In this document: positions 1 to 6,038 of the stretch, piece by piece
Layout: every line of letters begins with the position of its first letter
Numbering within the stretch: the stretch's first letter is position 1
Source of the DNA: CAXMQS01 sp036446035
Lineage (GTDB): Bacteria; Actinomycetota; Acidimicrobiia; Spongiisociales; JAOTWH01
Length of the DNA stretch: 17,037 bases
NCBI GenBank assembly: GCA_036446035.1
Contig: JAZFSG010000061.1
Span: 1-17,037 of the forward strand
Direction: 5' to 3'
Notes under the pieces: generated by a model
Database searches by the model: none
Seen by the model: the letters and a program-made list of their open reading frames with translations, nothing else
Told to the model about the DNA's origin: nothing
Translations under genes and position numbers: made by a program

Positions 1-2
1 TG

Positions 3-638
3 CTGTATTGGGGGCTCGGTGACGGTGGGGGCGGCGGCGATCCGAATGGGAATGGCCAGACCCCCTCGACGAAGCTCGGCGCCATCCTGCGACTCGATAC
101 GGATGGCGTCGCCGCGGCCGGAAACCCGTTCGTCGGAGGCGGCGGGGCTCCGGAGGTCTTCGTCTATGGGCTGCGCAACCCCTGGCGCTTCTCGTTCGAC
201 GGATCGGCTCTCTATATCGGAGACGTCGGTCAGAACCTGTGGGAGGAGATATCGGTCGTCGATGTGGCCAGTGACGGCGGTGCCAATCTCGGCTGGAACC
301 GGACGGAGGGCGATCACTGCTATCAAAGCGGTTGCTCGTTCTCAGGCATAACGCCACCCATCGTTGAGTATGCGCACGCAGACGGCTGCTCGGTCACCGG
401 CGGTTACGTCTACAGGGGTCTTGATCTTCCCGGCCTCGAGGGGACCTACCTATACGGCGACCTGTGCTCTGGTCGAGTGTGGAGTTTCAGACTGGTGGAC
501 GGGGTCGCGACAGATCGCTGGGAGCTCACCGGCGAGCTCGGAACCGTCTCGACGCTGTCTTCATTCGGCACGGACGGTTCCGACGAGATGTACGTGGTGT
601 CCCTTTCGGGCACGGTGTACAAGGTGGTCGCCGGCTAA
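3..638 (+). CDS. PQQ-dependent sugar dehydrogenase, GSDH family, 3' part only
   Basis: The gene enters from the left edge, so its start and signal region are missing; 211 residues remain. They match the C-terminal blades of the glucose/sorbosone dehydrogenase beta-propeller family (six-bladed, PQQ-binding, usually secreted or lipid-anchored). Visible family motifs are GDGGGGGDPNGNGQ near the beginning, LGAILRLD, YGLRNPWRFSFD, IGDVGQNLWEEI and GANLGWNRTEGDHC, then GGYVYRG and YLYGDLCSGRVW. Four or more cysteines in the second half suit an extracytoplasmic protein with disulfides. The family oxidises the anomeric carbon of aldoses with PQQ as cofactor; the substrate cannot be told from this fragment. 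The stop is TAA at 636-638. It converges on a beta-glucosidase, which would release glucose, so a role in sugar use is a reasonable inference. Confidence 0.88.
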   Translation: MYWGLGDGGGGGDPNGNGQTPSTKLGAILRLDTDGVAAAGNPFVGGGGAPEVFVYGLRNPWRFSFDGSALYIGDVGQNLWEEISVVDVASDGGANLGWNRTEGDHCYQSGCSFSGITPPIVEYAHADGCSVTGGYVYRGLDLPGLEGTYLYGDLCSGRVWSFRLVDGVATDRWELTGELGTVSTLSSFGTDGSDEMYVVSLSGTVYKVVAG

Positions 639-713
639 CGAGCGCAGGCTTTGAGCTTTGGGCCATGAGCTTTGGACATGGCGTCGCCAACTAGGTGGAA
701 AGCCCGATCGTGT

Positions 714-760
714 CTCTCCCCCCTTAGGGGGGAGTACCGGCCGCAGGCCGGGGAGGGGGG
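714..760 (+). repeat. REP-like palindromic unit A
   Basis: The unit begins with a near-perfect palindrome at 716-734: CTCCCCCC and GGGGGGAG arms closed by TTA, about 9 pairs. A second hairpin follows at 737-751 (CCGGCC, loop GCA, GGCCGG), then a G-run GGAGGGGGG at 752-760. The same order of palindrome, short hairpin and G-run occurs in reverse orientation at 791-839. It lies between two convergent gene ends, a usual place for REP/BIME-type elements, and could also stop transcription from either side. Confidence 0.7.
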
Positions 761-790
761 CTTCTGCGCGACAGGTCACCGAAGAGGAAA

Positions 791-839
791 CCCCCTCCTA
801 CCTCGCTTCGCTCGGCTGTCCTCCCCAAAGGGGAGGACA
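791..839 (-). repeat. REP-like palindromic unit B, inverted relative to unit A
   Basis: Read on the minus strand this has the same plan as the unit at 714-760. A palindrome sits at 817-839 (10-pair stem, GTCCTCCCC with GGGGAGGAC, loop AAA). An imperfect hairpin follows at 801-815 (CCGAGC GAA GCGAGG on the minus strand, with tandem G.A mismatches), then the G-run GGAGGGGG (complement of 791-798). The two G-runs are complementary across the 30 bp gap (752-759 with 791-798), so the whole 714-839 region can fold into one cruciform-like or large stem structure. Confidence 0.65.
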
Positions 840-846
840 CGTGCCC

Positions 847-2133
847 CTAGCGCTGGCTCCTGATGAAGTCCCTGTACCAATAGCCGGACTTCTTGATGGT
901 GCGTTGCTGGGTCTCGAAGTCGACGTGGATGAGCCCGAACCGTTTGGCGTACCCCGAGGCCCACTCGAAATTGTCCATGACGGACCACACGAAGTAGCCC
1001 GTGACAGGCGCGCCCTGGGCTATGGCATCGCCGATCGCCGCGATGTGAGCCGCCAGATACTCGACTCGCGCGGTGTCGTCAACAGCTCCATCAACGACGA
1101 CATCGGGATAGGCGGCGCCGTTCTCGGTGACGATGAGGCGCTTGAACCCGTATTCATTAGCGAGCCGCAGCAGCATCGCCGTTAGGCCTTCGGGGTAGAT
1201 CTCCCACCCCATGTCGGTGGTTGGCAGCGGATCGAGCGACGAGGCACCCTCGATCTCACGCCGGTAGTAATTGACTCCTAGGAAGTCGATAGGCATGGCG
1301 ATCTCTTCGAGGTCACCGTCAAGTACGAAGTCCATCGGCACTCCGTAGTGTTCGACGACGTCGCTGGGATAGCCGCGACCGGCTAGCGGGTCGAGGAACC
1401 ACCTGTTCTGGAGCCCGTCTCTCAGAGAGGCCGCCGCGGCAGAGGCTTGCGATCCGGCAACAACGGGGTTGGGGTCCGGAGAGATGCCAACCACGGCATC
1501 GGGGACCGCGGCCCGCAGTGCCTGCGTCGCGTAGGCGTGGCCAAGCAGCAGGTGATGGCCAACGGCAAGGGACTCGGCGACGTTTGTGTGCCCCGGGGCG
1601 AATTCTCCTAGCTGGTAGCCGTGTTGCACCGTGACGCGAGGCTCGTTGATCGTGATCCAATGCTTGACGCGGTCTCCCAGTGTCTCCGCGACGATCGCCG
1701 TGTAGTAGGCGAAAGCGTCGACGACACGACGGTCGACCCATCCTCCGTACTCGTCGTGGAGCGCGGCCGGTGTGTCCCAGTGATGCAGCGTCGGGTACGG
1801 CGTTATGCCCGCCGCCAGCAACTCATCGACGAGGCGGTCATAGAACCCGAGTCCGGGTGCGTTGACGGCGCCGGTTCCGCTTGGCAACACCCGCGACCAC
1901 GATATGGAGAAGCGATAGGCGGTGACGCCGAGGTCCGCCATCAGGGCAACGTCTTGGCGATATCGGTTGTAGTGGTCGCAAGCAACGTCGCCCGTCTCGC
2001 CACGAGCGATCTTGCCGGGAGTGTGCGCGAAGCGGTCCCAGATCGACGGGCCGCGGCCGTCGGCCGCGGCGGCTCCCTCGATTTGGTAGGCGGATGAGGC
2101 AACCCCCCACGCGAAGTCCGGTGCAAAGTCCAT
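847..2133 (-). CDS. Beta-glucosidase, glycoside hydrolase family 1
   Basis: A 428-residue intracellular GH1 enzyme of full family length, without a signal peptide. It hydrolyses terminal beta-linked glucosides by the retaining double-displacement mechanism. The N-terminal GH1 signature is at residues 7-20 (FAWGVASSAYQIEG). Glycone-pocket residues are in HHWDTP (117-122). The acid/base glutamate is E164 in TINEP, the nucleophile is E337 in IVTENGA, and the sugar-binding pair is E390-W391 in NFEWASGY. The ATG at 2131-2133 fits the normal GH1 beginning, although no strong Shine-Dalgarno lies upstream. It is a single-gene unit diverging from glmS and converging on the sugar dehydrogenase. Glucosidase versus galactosidase or fucosidase preference cannot be settled by reading. 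Confidence 0.95.
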   Translation of the reverse strand: MDFAPDFAWGVASSAYQIEGAAAADGRGPSIWDRFAHTPGKIARGETGDVACDHYNRYRQDVALMADLGVTAYRFSISWSRVLPSGTGAVNAPGLGFYDRLVDELLAAGITPYPTLHHWDTPAALHDEYGGWVDRRVVDAFAYYTAIVAETLGDRVKHWITINEPRVTVQHGYQLGEFAPGHTNVAESLAVGHHLLLGHAYATQALRAAVPDAVVGISPDPNPVVAGSQASAAAASLRDGLQNRWFLDPLAGRGYPSDVVEHYGVPMDFVLDGDLEEIAMPIDFLGVNYYRREIEGASSLDPLPTTDMGWEIYPEGLTAMLLRLANEYGFKRLIVTENGAAYPDVVVDGAVDDTARVEYLAAHIAAIGDAIAQGAPVTGYFVWSVMDNFEWASGYAKRFGLIHVDFETQQRTIKKSGYWYRDFIRSQR

Positions 2134-2279
2134 GGAGTGAGTCTGGCACGGAGTTGCCGACTGCCGGCGGTTTGGGCTCGTTGAGAGGCTTCCTCGCGGT
2201 TGGAAGGCCCGCGGCGTAACATGGCTGGGCGTCGGTATCCACCGATGCGCGACAACTGAAAATGACCGGGGACCCCCCT

Positions 2280-2418
2280 AGCGCCTGACCTCTCTGAGGT
2301 GACGAGGTAGAGGGAGTATCGAACCATTCGGCGGGTGCCCTCTCGGCCGCTCACGGTCGTGACGATGTGGAGCAAATCCTGGAGGCGACTCCAGGGACAG
2401 AGGCCACACCGATGTGAG
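2280..2418 (+). ncRNA. glmS ribozyme (glucosamine-6-phosphate self-cleaving riboswitch)
   Basis: The glmS leader shows the parts of the known glmS ribozyme in order. The cleavage site is A2280/G2281 followed by GCGCC. A short hairpin lies at 2288-2300 (ACCTC, TCT, GAGGT), then the invariant GACGAGG at 2301-2307, whose first G corresponds to the catalytic G40. The core GTATCGA and TTCGGCGGGTGCCC (2328-2341 region) follow, with AGAGGG 2309-2314 pairing CCCTCT 2338-2343. The P3 hairpin is CGGCC 2344-2348 with GGTCG 2355-2359; its loop CTCAC 2350-2354 pairs GTGAG 2414-2418 as the P3.1 pseudoknot. P4 is TGTGG 2366-2370 with CCACA 2404-2408. P4.1 is CCTGGAG/CTCCAGG closed by a GCGA tetraloop at 2385-2388. 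Recalled layout of the Thermoanaerobacter ribozyme agrees closely. When GlcN6P is high the RNA cuts itself and glmS mRNA is lost. Confidence 0.93.
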
Positions 2419-2435
2419 GCGGGAAGTCCCGCTCT
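2419..2435 (+). promoter_or_regulatory. GC-rich hairpin directly after the ribozyme
   Basis: GCGGG (2419-2423) and CCCGC (2428-2432) form a stem with a tetraloop, followed by TCTTT... The hairpin begins at the base after the pseudoknot strand GTGAG (2414-2418) and could stack on it. The trailing tract is too poor in T for a confident intrinsic terminator. It may be a structural spacer or a weak attenuator; that role is inference. Confidence 0.5.
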
Positions 2436-2443
2436 TTACTCCG

Positions 2444-2462
2444 GTCTCCTCGAGAAGGAGAC
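2444..2462 (+). promoter_or_regulatory. Hairpin sequestering the glmS Shine-Dalgarno
   Basis: GTCTCCT (2444-2450) and AGGAGAC (2456-2462) are perfectly complementary over 7 bp with the 5-base loop CGAGA. The 3' arm contains AGGAG (2456-2460), the ribosome binding site of glmS, which lies 6 bases before its ATG at 2467. When folded, the stem would hide that site. Whether it is regulated is not shown by the sequence. Confidence 0.6.
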
Positions 2463-2466
2463 AGCT

Positions 2467-4293
2467 ATGTGCGGAATCATGGGATATGTCGGAGCGCGTT
2501 CGGCAACGCCGATGCTGCTGGACGGCCTGGGACGACTTGAGTACCGCGGTTACGACTCTGCCGGTATCGCGGTAATGAACGACGGCGAGTTCTCGGTGCT
2601 GAAGGCGGCGGGAAAGCTGGAGCAGCTGGCCAAGCTTGTCGGCGACTCACCGACCCCGGGGTCGGTAGGCATCGGGCACACGCGCTGGGCAACTCACGGC
2701 GCACCGGTCGACGTGAATGCCCACCCTCACACCGACCCCTCAGGGGAGTTCGTTGTCGTTCACAACGGGATCATCGAGAACTTCCTCGAGCTGAAGGAAG
2801 CGTTGGTCGCCAAGGGCGCCACCTTCGAATCCGAGACCGATACCGAGGTCCTTGCCCATCTCATCGCCGAGGAATACGACGGAAGTCTCCCCGAGGCGGT
2901 GCGTCGGGCTCTGCGTCGAGCTCGTGGTGCCTACGCCCTCGTCGCGATGACCGTTCACGAGCCGGACAAGATCGTCGCCGTGCGCATGATCAGCCCATTG
3001 GTAGTTGGACTGACCGAGGACGGAACCATCCTCGCCTCGGACATCCCTGCCGTGCTGCCGCACACCAAGGAGGTGCTCATCATCGAGGACGACGAGATGG
3101 TGGTGGTCACGGCCGACGGCGCCGAGCTCCAGCACATCGATGGCACGCCCATCGACCGCGAGCCCATGTTGATCGACTGGGATGCCGAGCAGGCGGAGAA
3201 GGGGGGCTACCCCCACTTCATGCTCAAGGAGATCTTCGAGCAGCCGGTCGTTATCAGCGAGACGCTTGCAGGCCGGCTCGAAGCCGATGGATCTGTTGCC
3301 CTCGAAGGGGTTTCGTTCCCAGATGGCTTCGCTGCCGACATCGATCGTGTGTGGATCACCGCGTGCGGTACTGCTTATCACGCCGGTCTGGTGATGAAGG
3401 AGCTCTTCGAGCGGGTGCTGCGGATCCCGGTCGCCATCGAGTACGCCCACGAGCTGCGCTACTCCGATCCCCTCATCTCCGACAGAAGCCTCACAGTGGC
3501 GATCAGTCAATCTGGCGAGACCGCAGACACCCTGGCCGCAGCTCGGCTCGCCAAGCAGAGCGGCTCGCGCTTGCTGGCGATCACCAACGTTGTCGGCTCG
3601 ACGCTGTCCCGTGACGCCGACGATGTGCTTTACACCAGAGCCGGTCCCGAGATCGCGGTCGCCTCGACTAAGGCGTATCTGGCGATGCTCATCGCCGGGT
3701 ACCTGCTGGGCCTCCGTCTAGGCGCCGAGCGCAAGTCGCTTGCGCCAGAAGTCGCCACTGAGCTTGCCAGGGGCCTCAATCATCTGTCGGCACAAGCTGA
3801 AGAGGTGCTCAAGATGGAGGACACCATCGTCGAGCTCGCCACCAGGCTGTCGGAGGCCGAGGACGCCTACTTCATTGGCCGTAGCCTCGACTACGCGGTC
3901 GCCACGGAGGGCTCACTGAAGCTCAAGGAGATCTCTTACCTGCACTCGGAGGCCATGCCGGCAGGGGAGCTGAAACACGGCACCCTGGCGTTGGTCACGC
4001 CCGAGACGCCCGTCATCGCCATCGTGACCCAGGGCCGTGTCTACGACAAGACCATCTCCGCCATCCAGGAGGTCAAGGCGCGAGGGGCGAAGGTGATCGC
4101 GATCGCCTACGAGGACGACACCGAGATCGGCAAGCACGCCAATGAAGTGCTCGGCATTCCGAGATGTGACGACTTGCTGTCTCCAGTTCTGGCGGCGATC
4201 GCTCTGCAGCTCATCGCTTACCACTTGGCCAGGCATCGAGGGCACGACATCGACCAGCCCCGCAATCTCGCAAAGTCGGTGACCGTCGAATGA
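2467..4293 (+). CDS. glmS: Glutamine--fructose-6-phosphate aminotransferase (isomerizing)
   Basis: GlmS makes glucosamine-6-phosphate from fructose-6-phosphate and glutamine, the first step to UDP-GlcNAc and peptidoglycan. It is 608 residues, the normal length. The start is ATG 2467, because the mature enzyme must begin with the catalytic cysteine (MCGIMGYVG) and AGGAG at 2456-2460 is well placed; an in-frame upstream extension lies inside the ribozyme. The glutaminase domain (about 1-220) shows LEYRGYDSAG, GHTRWATHG, NAHPH and VVHNGIIEN. Two SIS domains follow, with TACGTAYHAG, ISQSGETADT, AVASTKAYL and FIGRSLDYAVATEGSLKLKEISY. The end is the conserved DQPRNLAKSVTVE. The stop overlaps acpS by 4 bp. 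Expression is very likely controlled by the ribozyme in its leader. Confidence 0.98.
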   Translation: MCGIMGYVGARSATPMLLDGLGRLEYRGYDSAGIAVMNDGEFSVLKAAGKLEQLAKLVGDSPTPGSVGIGHTRWATHGAPVDVNAHPHTDPSGEFVVVHNGIIENFLELKEALVAKGATFESETDTEVLAHLIAEEYDGSLPEAVRRALRRARGAYALVAMTVHEPDKIVAVRMISPLVVGLTEDGTILASDIPAVLPHTKEVLIIEDDEMVVVTADGAELQHIDGTPIDREPMLIDWDAEQAEKGGYPHFMLKEIFEQPVVISETLAGRLEADGSVALEGVSFPDGFAADIDRVWITACGTAYHAGLVMKELFERVLRIPVAIEYAHELRYSDPLISDRSLTVAISQSGETADTLAAARLAKQSGSRLLAITNVVGSTLSRDADDVLYTRAGPEIAVASTKAYLAMLIAGYLLGLRLGAERKSLAPEVATELARGLNHLSAQAEEVLKMEDTIVELATRLSEAEDAYFIGRSLDYAVATEGSLKLKEISYLHSEAMPAGELKHGTLALVTPETPVIAIVTQGRVYDKTISAIQEVKARGAKVIAIAYEDDTEIGKHANEVLGIPRCDDLLSPVLAAIALQLIAYHLARHRGHDIDQPRNLAKSVTVE

Positions 4294-4664
4294 AGATCAT
4301 CGGCCTAGGAATCGACTTGGCGGAGATCGACCGCATCTCCCATGTCCTGGCCAAGTATCCGCGCTTCGCCGAGCGCTGCTTCACCGAGCATGAGCGCGAG
4401 TACGCCAACCGGTTCGCGCTCCCCGCCAGGAGGTTCGCGGCGCGGTTCGCCGGCAAGGAAGCCGTGATGAAGAGCATGGGTCGTGGCTGGCGCCAGATCC
4501 GCTGGCGCGACGTCGAGATCACTGGAGGGGGAGCGCCAACGGTTCGCCTCGGCGGCACCGCCGCGGCGCGAGCCGAGGTCCTTGGCGTCACCAACGTGCT
4601 GGTGACGATCACCCACACCGATGTAACCGCCATGGTGATGGCAGTTGCCGTAGGGGAGCACTAG
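4290..4664 (+). CDS. acpS: Holo-[acyl-carrier-protein] synthase
   Basis: AcpS transfers the 4'-phosphopantetheine arm of CoA to the conserved serine of apo-ACP, switching on the carrier for fatty-acid synthesis. The 124-residue protein is the usual size of the small trimeric type. The metal- and CoA-binding residues are in place: D9 in LGIDLAEIDR and E57 in FAARFAGKEAVMKSMG. The C-terminal part ends with the family's VTITHTDVTAMVMAVA strand. The ATG overlaps the glmS stop (ATGA), so the two are translationally coupled, and acpS probably falls under the glmS ribozyme as well. The plus-strand run ends here; the next three genes are on the other strand. Confidence 0.96.
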   Translation: MKIIGLGIDLAEIDRISHVLAKYPRFAERCFTEHEREYANRFALPARRFAARFAGKEAVMKSMGRGWRQIRWRDVEITGGGAPTVRLGGTAAARAEVLGVTNVLVTITHTDVTAMVMAVAVGEH

Positions 4665-4687
4665 GCGCCACTAACAGCCTCCGACAC

Positions 4688-4903
4688 TCAGTTTGCGAGT
4701 GATCGGACCAGCCTGCTGCCGACCACTATCGCCGTGCCGATTGCTCCGAGCATGGCGACGGCGATAGCGACCACTGGCCCCACCGGTGCTTCCCAGAAGA
4801 TCGCGGCGATGCGGTTGACGATCAGCCAGGCCACCATCAAGACGATGAGACCTGTGCCGATGCCGGTCGCGATCGCCGCGATGCGGTCTGAGCGCTGATC
4901 CAC
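4688..4903 (-). CDS. Small two-helix membrane protein, unknown function
   Basis: I do not recognise this 71-residue protein. Two hydrophobic helices are clear (about residues 8-31 and 43-63) with a short WEAPVG turn between them and an RLVRSLAN tail. The start is GTG, 2 bp after the TAG of the upstream minus-strand gene, so it relies on translational coupling; no separate strong ribosome binding site is visible. It is the last gene of a three-gene membrane cassette and converges on acpS with a 23 bp gap. Small size and lack of motifs leave function open; a subunit of a complex with its two neighbours is an inference. Confidence 0.65.
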   Translation of the reverse strand: MDQRSDRIAAIATGIGTGLIVLMVAWLIVNRIAAIFWEAPVGPVVAIAVAMLGAIGTAIVVGSRLVRSLAN

Positions 4904-4905
4904 CG

Positions 4906-5292
4906 CTATTCGAACGCCTCGAAGAAGGGCGGGAAGGTCCCGAGCGCTCCGAGGAGGCCCAGAACCATTCCGATGTAGAACATGCGACGCAGGTCGACGT
5001 CTTTATCGCGCCATGCGAAGTGCAGCGCGGCCCAGGTCACCGCCCAGGCAACAACCGTCAAGATGGTCTTGCCGGCAAGCGGGCCCACCCCGCGCGATCC
5101 CTGGAAGTCGGCTAGGAAGTCCTTGAGCCCGGTCCAGAAGACGGCGAAGGTCGTCAGCAGGCCGAGCACGAAGACGCCGACGCCTGCCGAGACCATGGCT
5201 GCTGCCGCGGGACCATCGGGAAGATCCGGAAGGTCGAGGCCGGCCAGCTCCGGGGCGATCTCAACGTCTTGGCGAGTTGTGGTGTTAGGCAT
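4906..5292 (-). CDS. Three-helix membrane protein, unknown function
   Basis: This 128-residue protein has a soluble acidic, proline-containing N-terminus (about 1-30, with LDLPDLPDGP) and three likely membrane helices near 33-55, 75-94 and 104-122. Features that look conserved in kind are GPLAGKTI before helix 2, a histidine at the end of helix 2 (H91 in ALHFAWRDKDVD), and the C-terminal GTFPPFFEAF. The ATG at 5290-5292 has a strong GGAGG at a 6-base spacing that overlaps the stop of the preceding gene. It is the middle gene of the cassette. I cannot assign a named family; a small integral membrane subunit is as far as the sequence goes. Confidence 0.75.
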   Translation of the reverse strand: MPNTTTRQDVEIAPELAGLDLPDLPDGPAAAAMVSAGVGVFVLGLLTTFAVFWTGLKDFLADFQGSRGVGPLAGKTILTVVAWAVTWAALHFAWRDKDVDLRRMFYIGMVLGLLGALGTFPPFFEAFE

Positions 5293-5301
5293 GAGATCCT
5301 C

Positions 5302-5877
5302 CTAGGAGATCGGGGCGACTTTGTTGAGGAACGCTCCGAACGCTCCGCCGACGACGGCGGCCGCGAAGGCGGCGACGAACATCACGAGAACGACCATCCG
5401 CAACCAACTGCGCGAGATCAGTCGAGCGCCGTAGTAGTAAACCAAGAACGCGGCGGCTGTTGCCAGGATCGGTGCCGCCCACGACACGTGCTCCTTCCAC
5501 TCCATCCCGAAGATGTGCCAGTCTTCAGTGTTTCCCGAGACGTTGGACTTCAGGAAGTCACGAGGGGAGCAGGTTTCGCTTGGGAGGTTCAGCCCGGCGC
5601 ATCCGGCGTAGAGGTTGTCCCCTACTGGTGACAGCTTGACGCGATACCACGGATACACGATCCACGTGCCCGTGATGACCGTGAGCCAAGCGACGCCGGC
5701 CATGGTCCATGTGCCCACATACAGTCTCTTCATCCGCTCCTTCACGCCATCGGCCGTTATCAGGCCAGGGCGCAGGCTCCACAGCCCCGCCAGACCGCCG
5801 CCGAATGCGAGAAGGAACAGTGTTCCCAGGATGAGGCCGTGGATCACCGTCCACGTCTCTCGAGAACTCAACTCCAT
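5302..5877 (-). CDS. Four-helix membrane protein, possibly haem-binding, unknown function
   Basis: From ATG 5877 it encodes 191 residues. That start is preferred because GAGGGAGG lies just upstream; a GTG at 5913 would add 12 residues but has no good site. Helices are near 11-33, 55-76, 131-150 and 159-182. Helix 1 carries H13 in WTVIHGLILG. The second helix ends in WIVYPWYR. A long external loop holds two cysteines (C93, C103), which could form a disulfide. H121 and H130 lie in WHIFGMEWKEHVSW before helix 3. Histidines placed at helix ends suggest b-type haem ligation as in small cytochrome b-like proteins, but this is inference and no named family is recognised. It leads the three-gene cassette and diverges from nnr. 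Confidence 0.75.
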   Translation of the reverse strand: MELSSRETWTVIHGLILGTLFLLAFGGGLAGLWSLRPGLITADGVKERMKRLYVGTWTMAGVAWLTVITGTWIVYPWYRVKLSPVGDNLYAGCAGLNLPSETCSPRDFLKSNVSGNTEDWHIFGMEWKEHVSWAAPILATAAAFLVYYYGARLISRSWLRMVVLVMFVAAFAAAVVGGAFGAFLNKVAPIS

Positions 5878-6020
5878 AACGCCTCCCTCAGGTTGCTTGG
5901 GAGAATAAGACACTTCGTGTCCAAGTGCCGTTAGGGCCGTTTGACCCGGACGCTTCCAGCAGCTGCCTGACTGGCTATCAGATCGCCACCATCGCGATCC
6001 CTCAGCTGATCCGAGGCGTG

Positions 6021-6038
6021 CTCAGATAGCATCACCAC
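6021..6038 (+). promoter_or_regulatory. Possible -10 element for a leaderless nnr transcript
   Basis: TAGCAT at 6027-6032 fits the actinobacterial TANNNT -10 pattern and ends 6 bases before the ATG of nnr at 6039. No Shine-Dalgarno lies before that ATG. Leaderless transcripts are common in actinobacteria, so transcription may begin at the start codon. No convincing -35 is seen. Confidence 0.35.

Noticed and set aside
653..675. Short direct repeat GAGCTTTGG after the sugar dehydrogenase
   Set aside because: Two 9-bp copies 14 bp apart; too short to support an element separate from the REP-like pair.
2134..2279. Promoter for the glmS leader
   Set aside because: TAACAT at 2217-2222 could be a -10, but no -35 sits at a sensible distance; not enough to list.
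2335..2466. In-frame upstream extension of glmS
   Set aside because: It lies inside the ribozyme and hairpins; GlmS needs Cys as residue 2, given by ATG 2467 with its own ribosome binding site.
2740..3510. 256-residue minus-strand open frame opposite glmS
   Set aside because: Shadow frame caused by high GC; no recognisable domain and the sense gene is certain.
5878..5913. GTG 5913 as start of the four-helix membrane protein
   Set aside because: No ribosome binding site before it, while GAGGGAGG precedes ATG 5877. The hairpin GACAC-TTC-GTGTC at 5909-5921 nearby is too short to call an operator.
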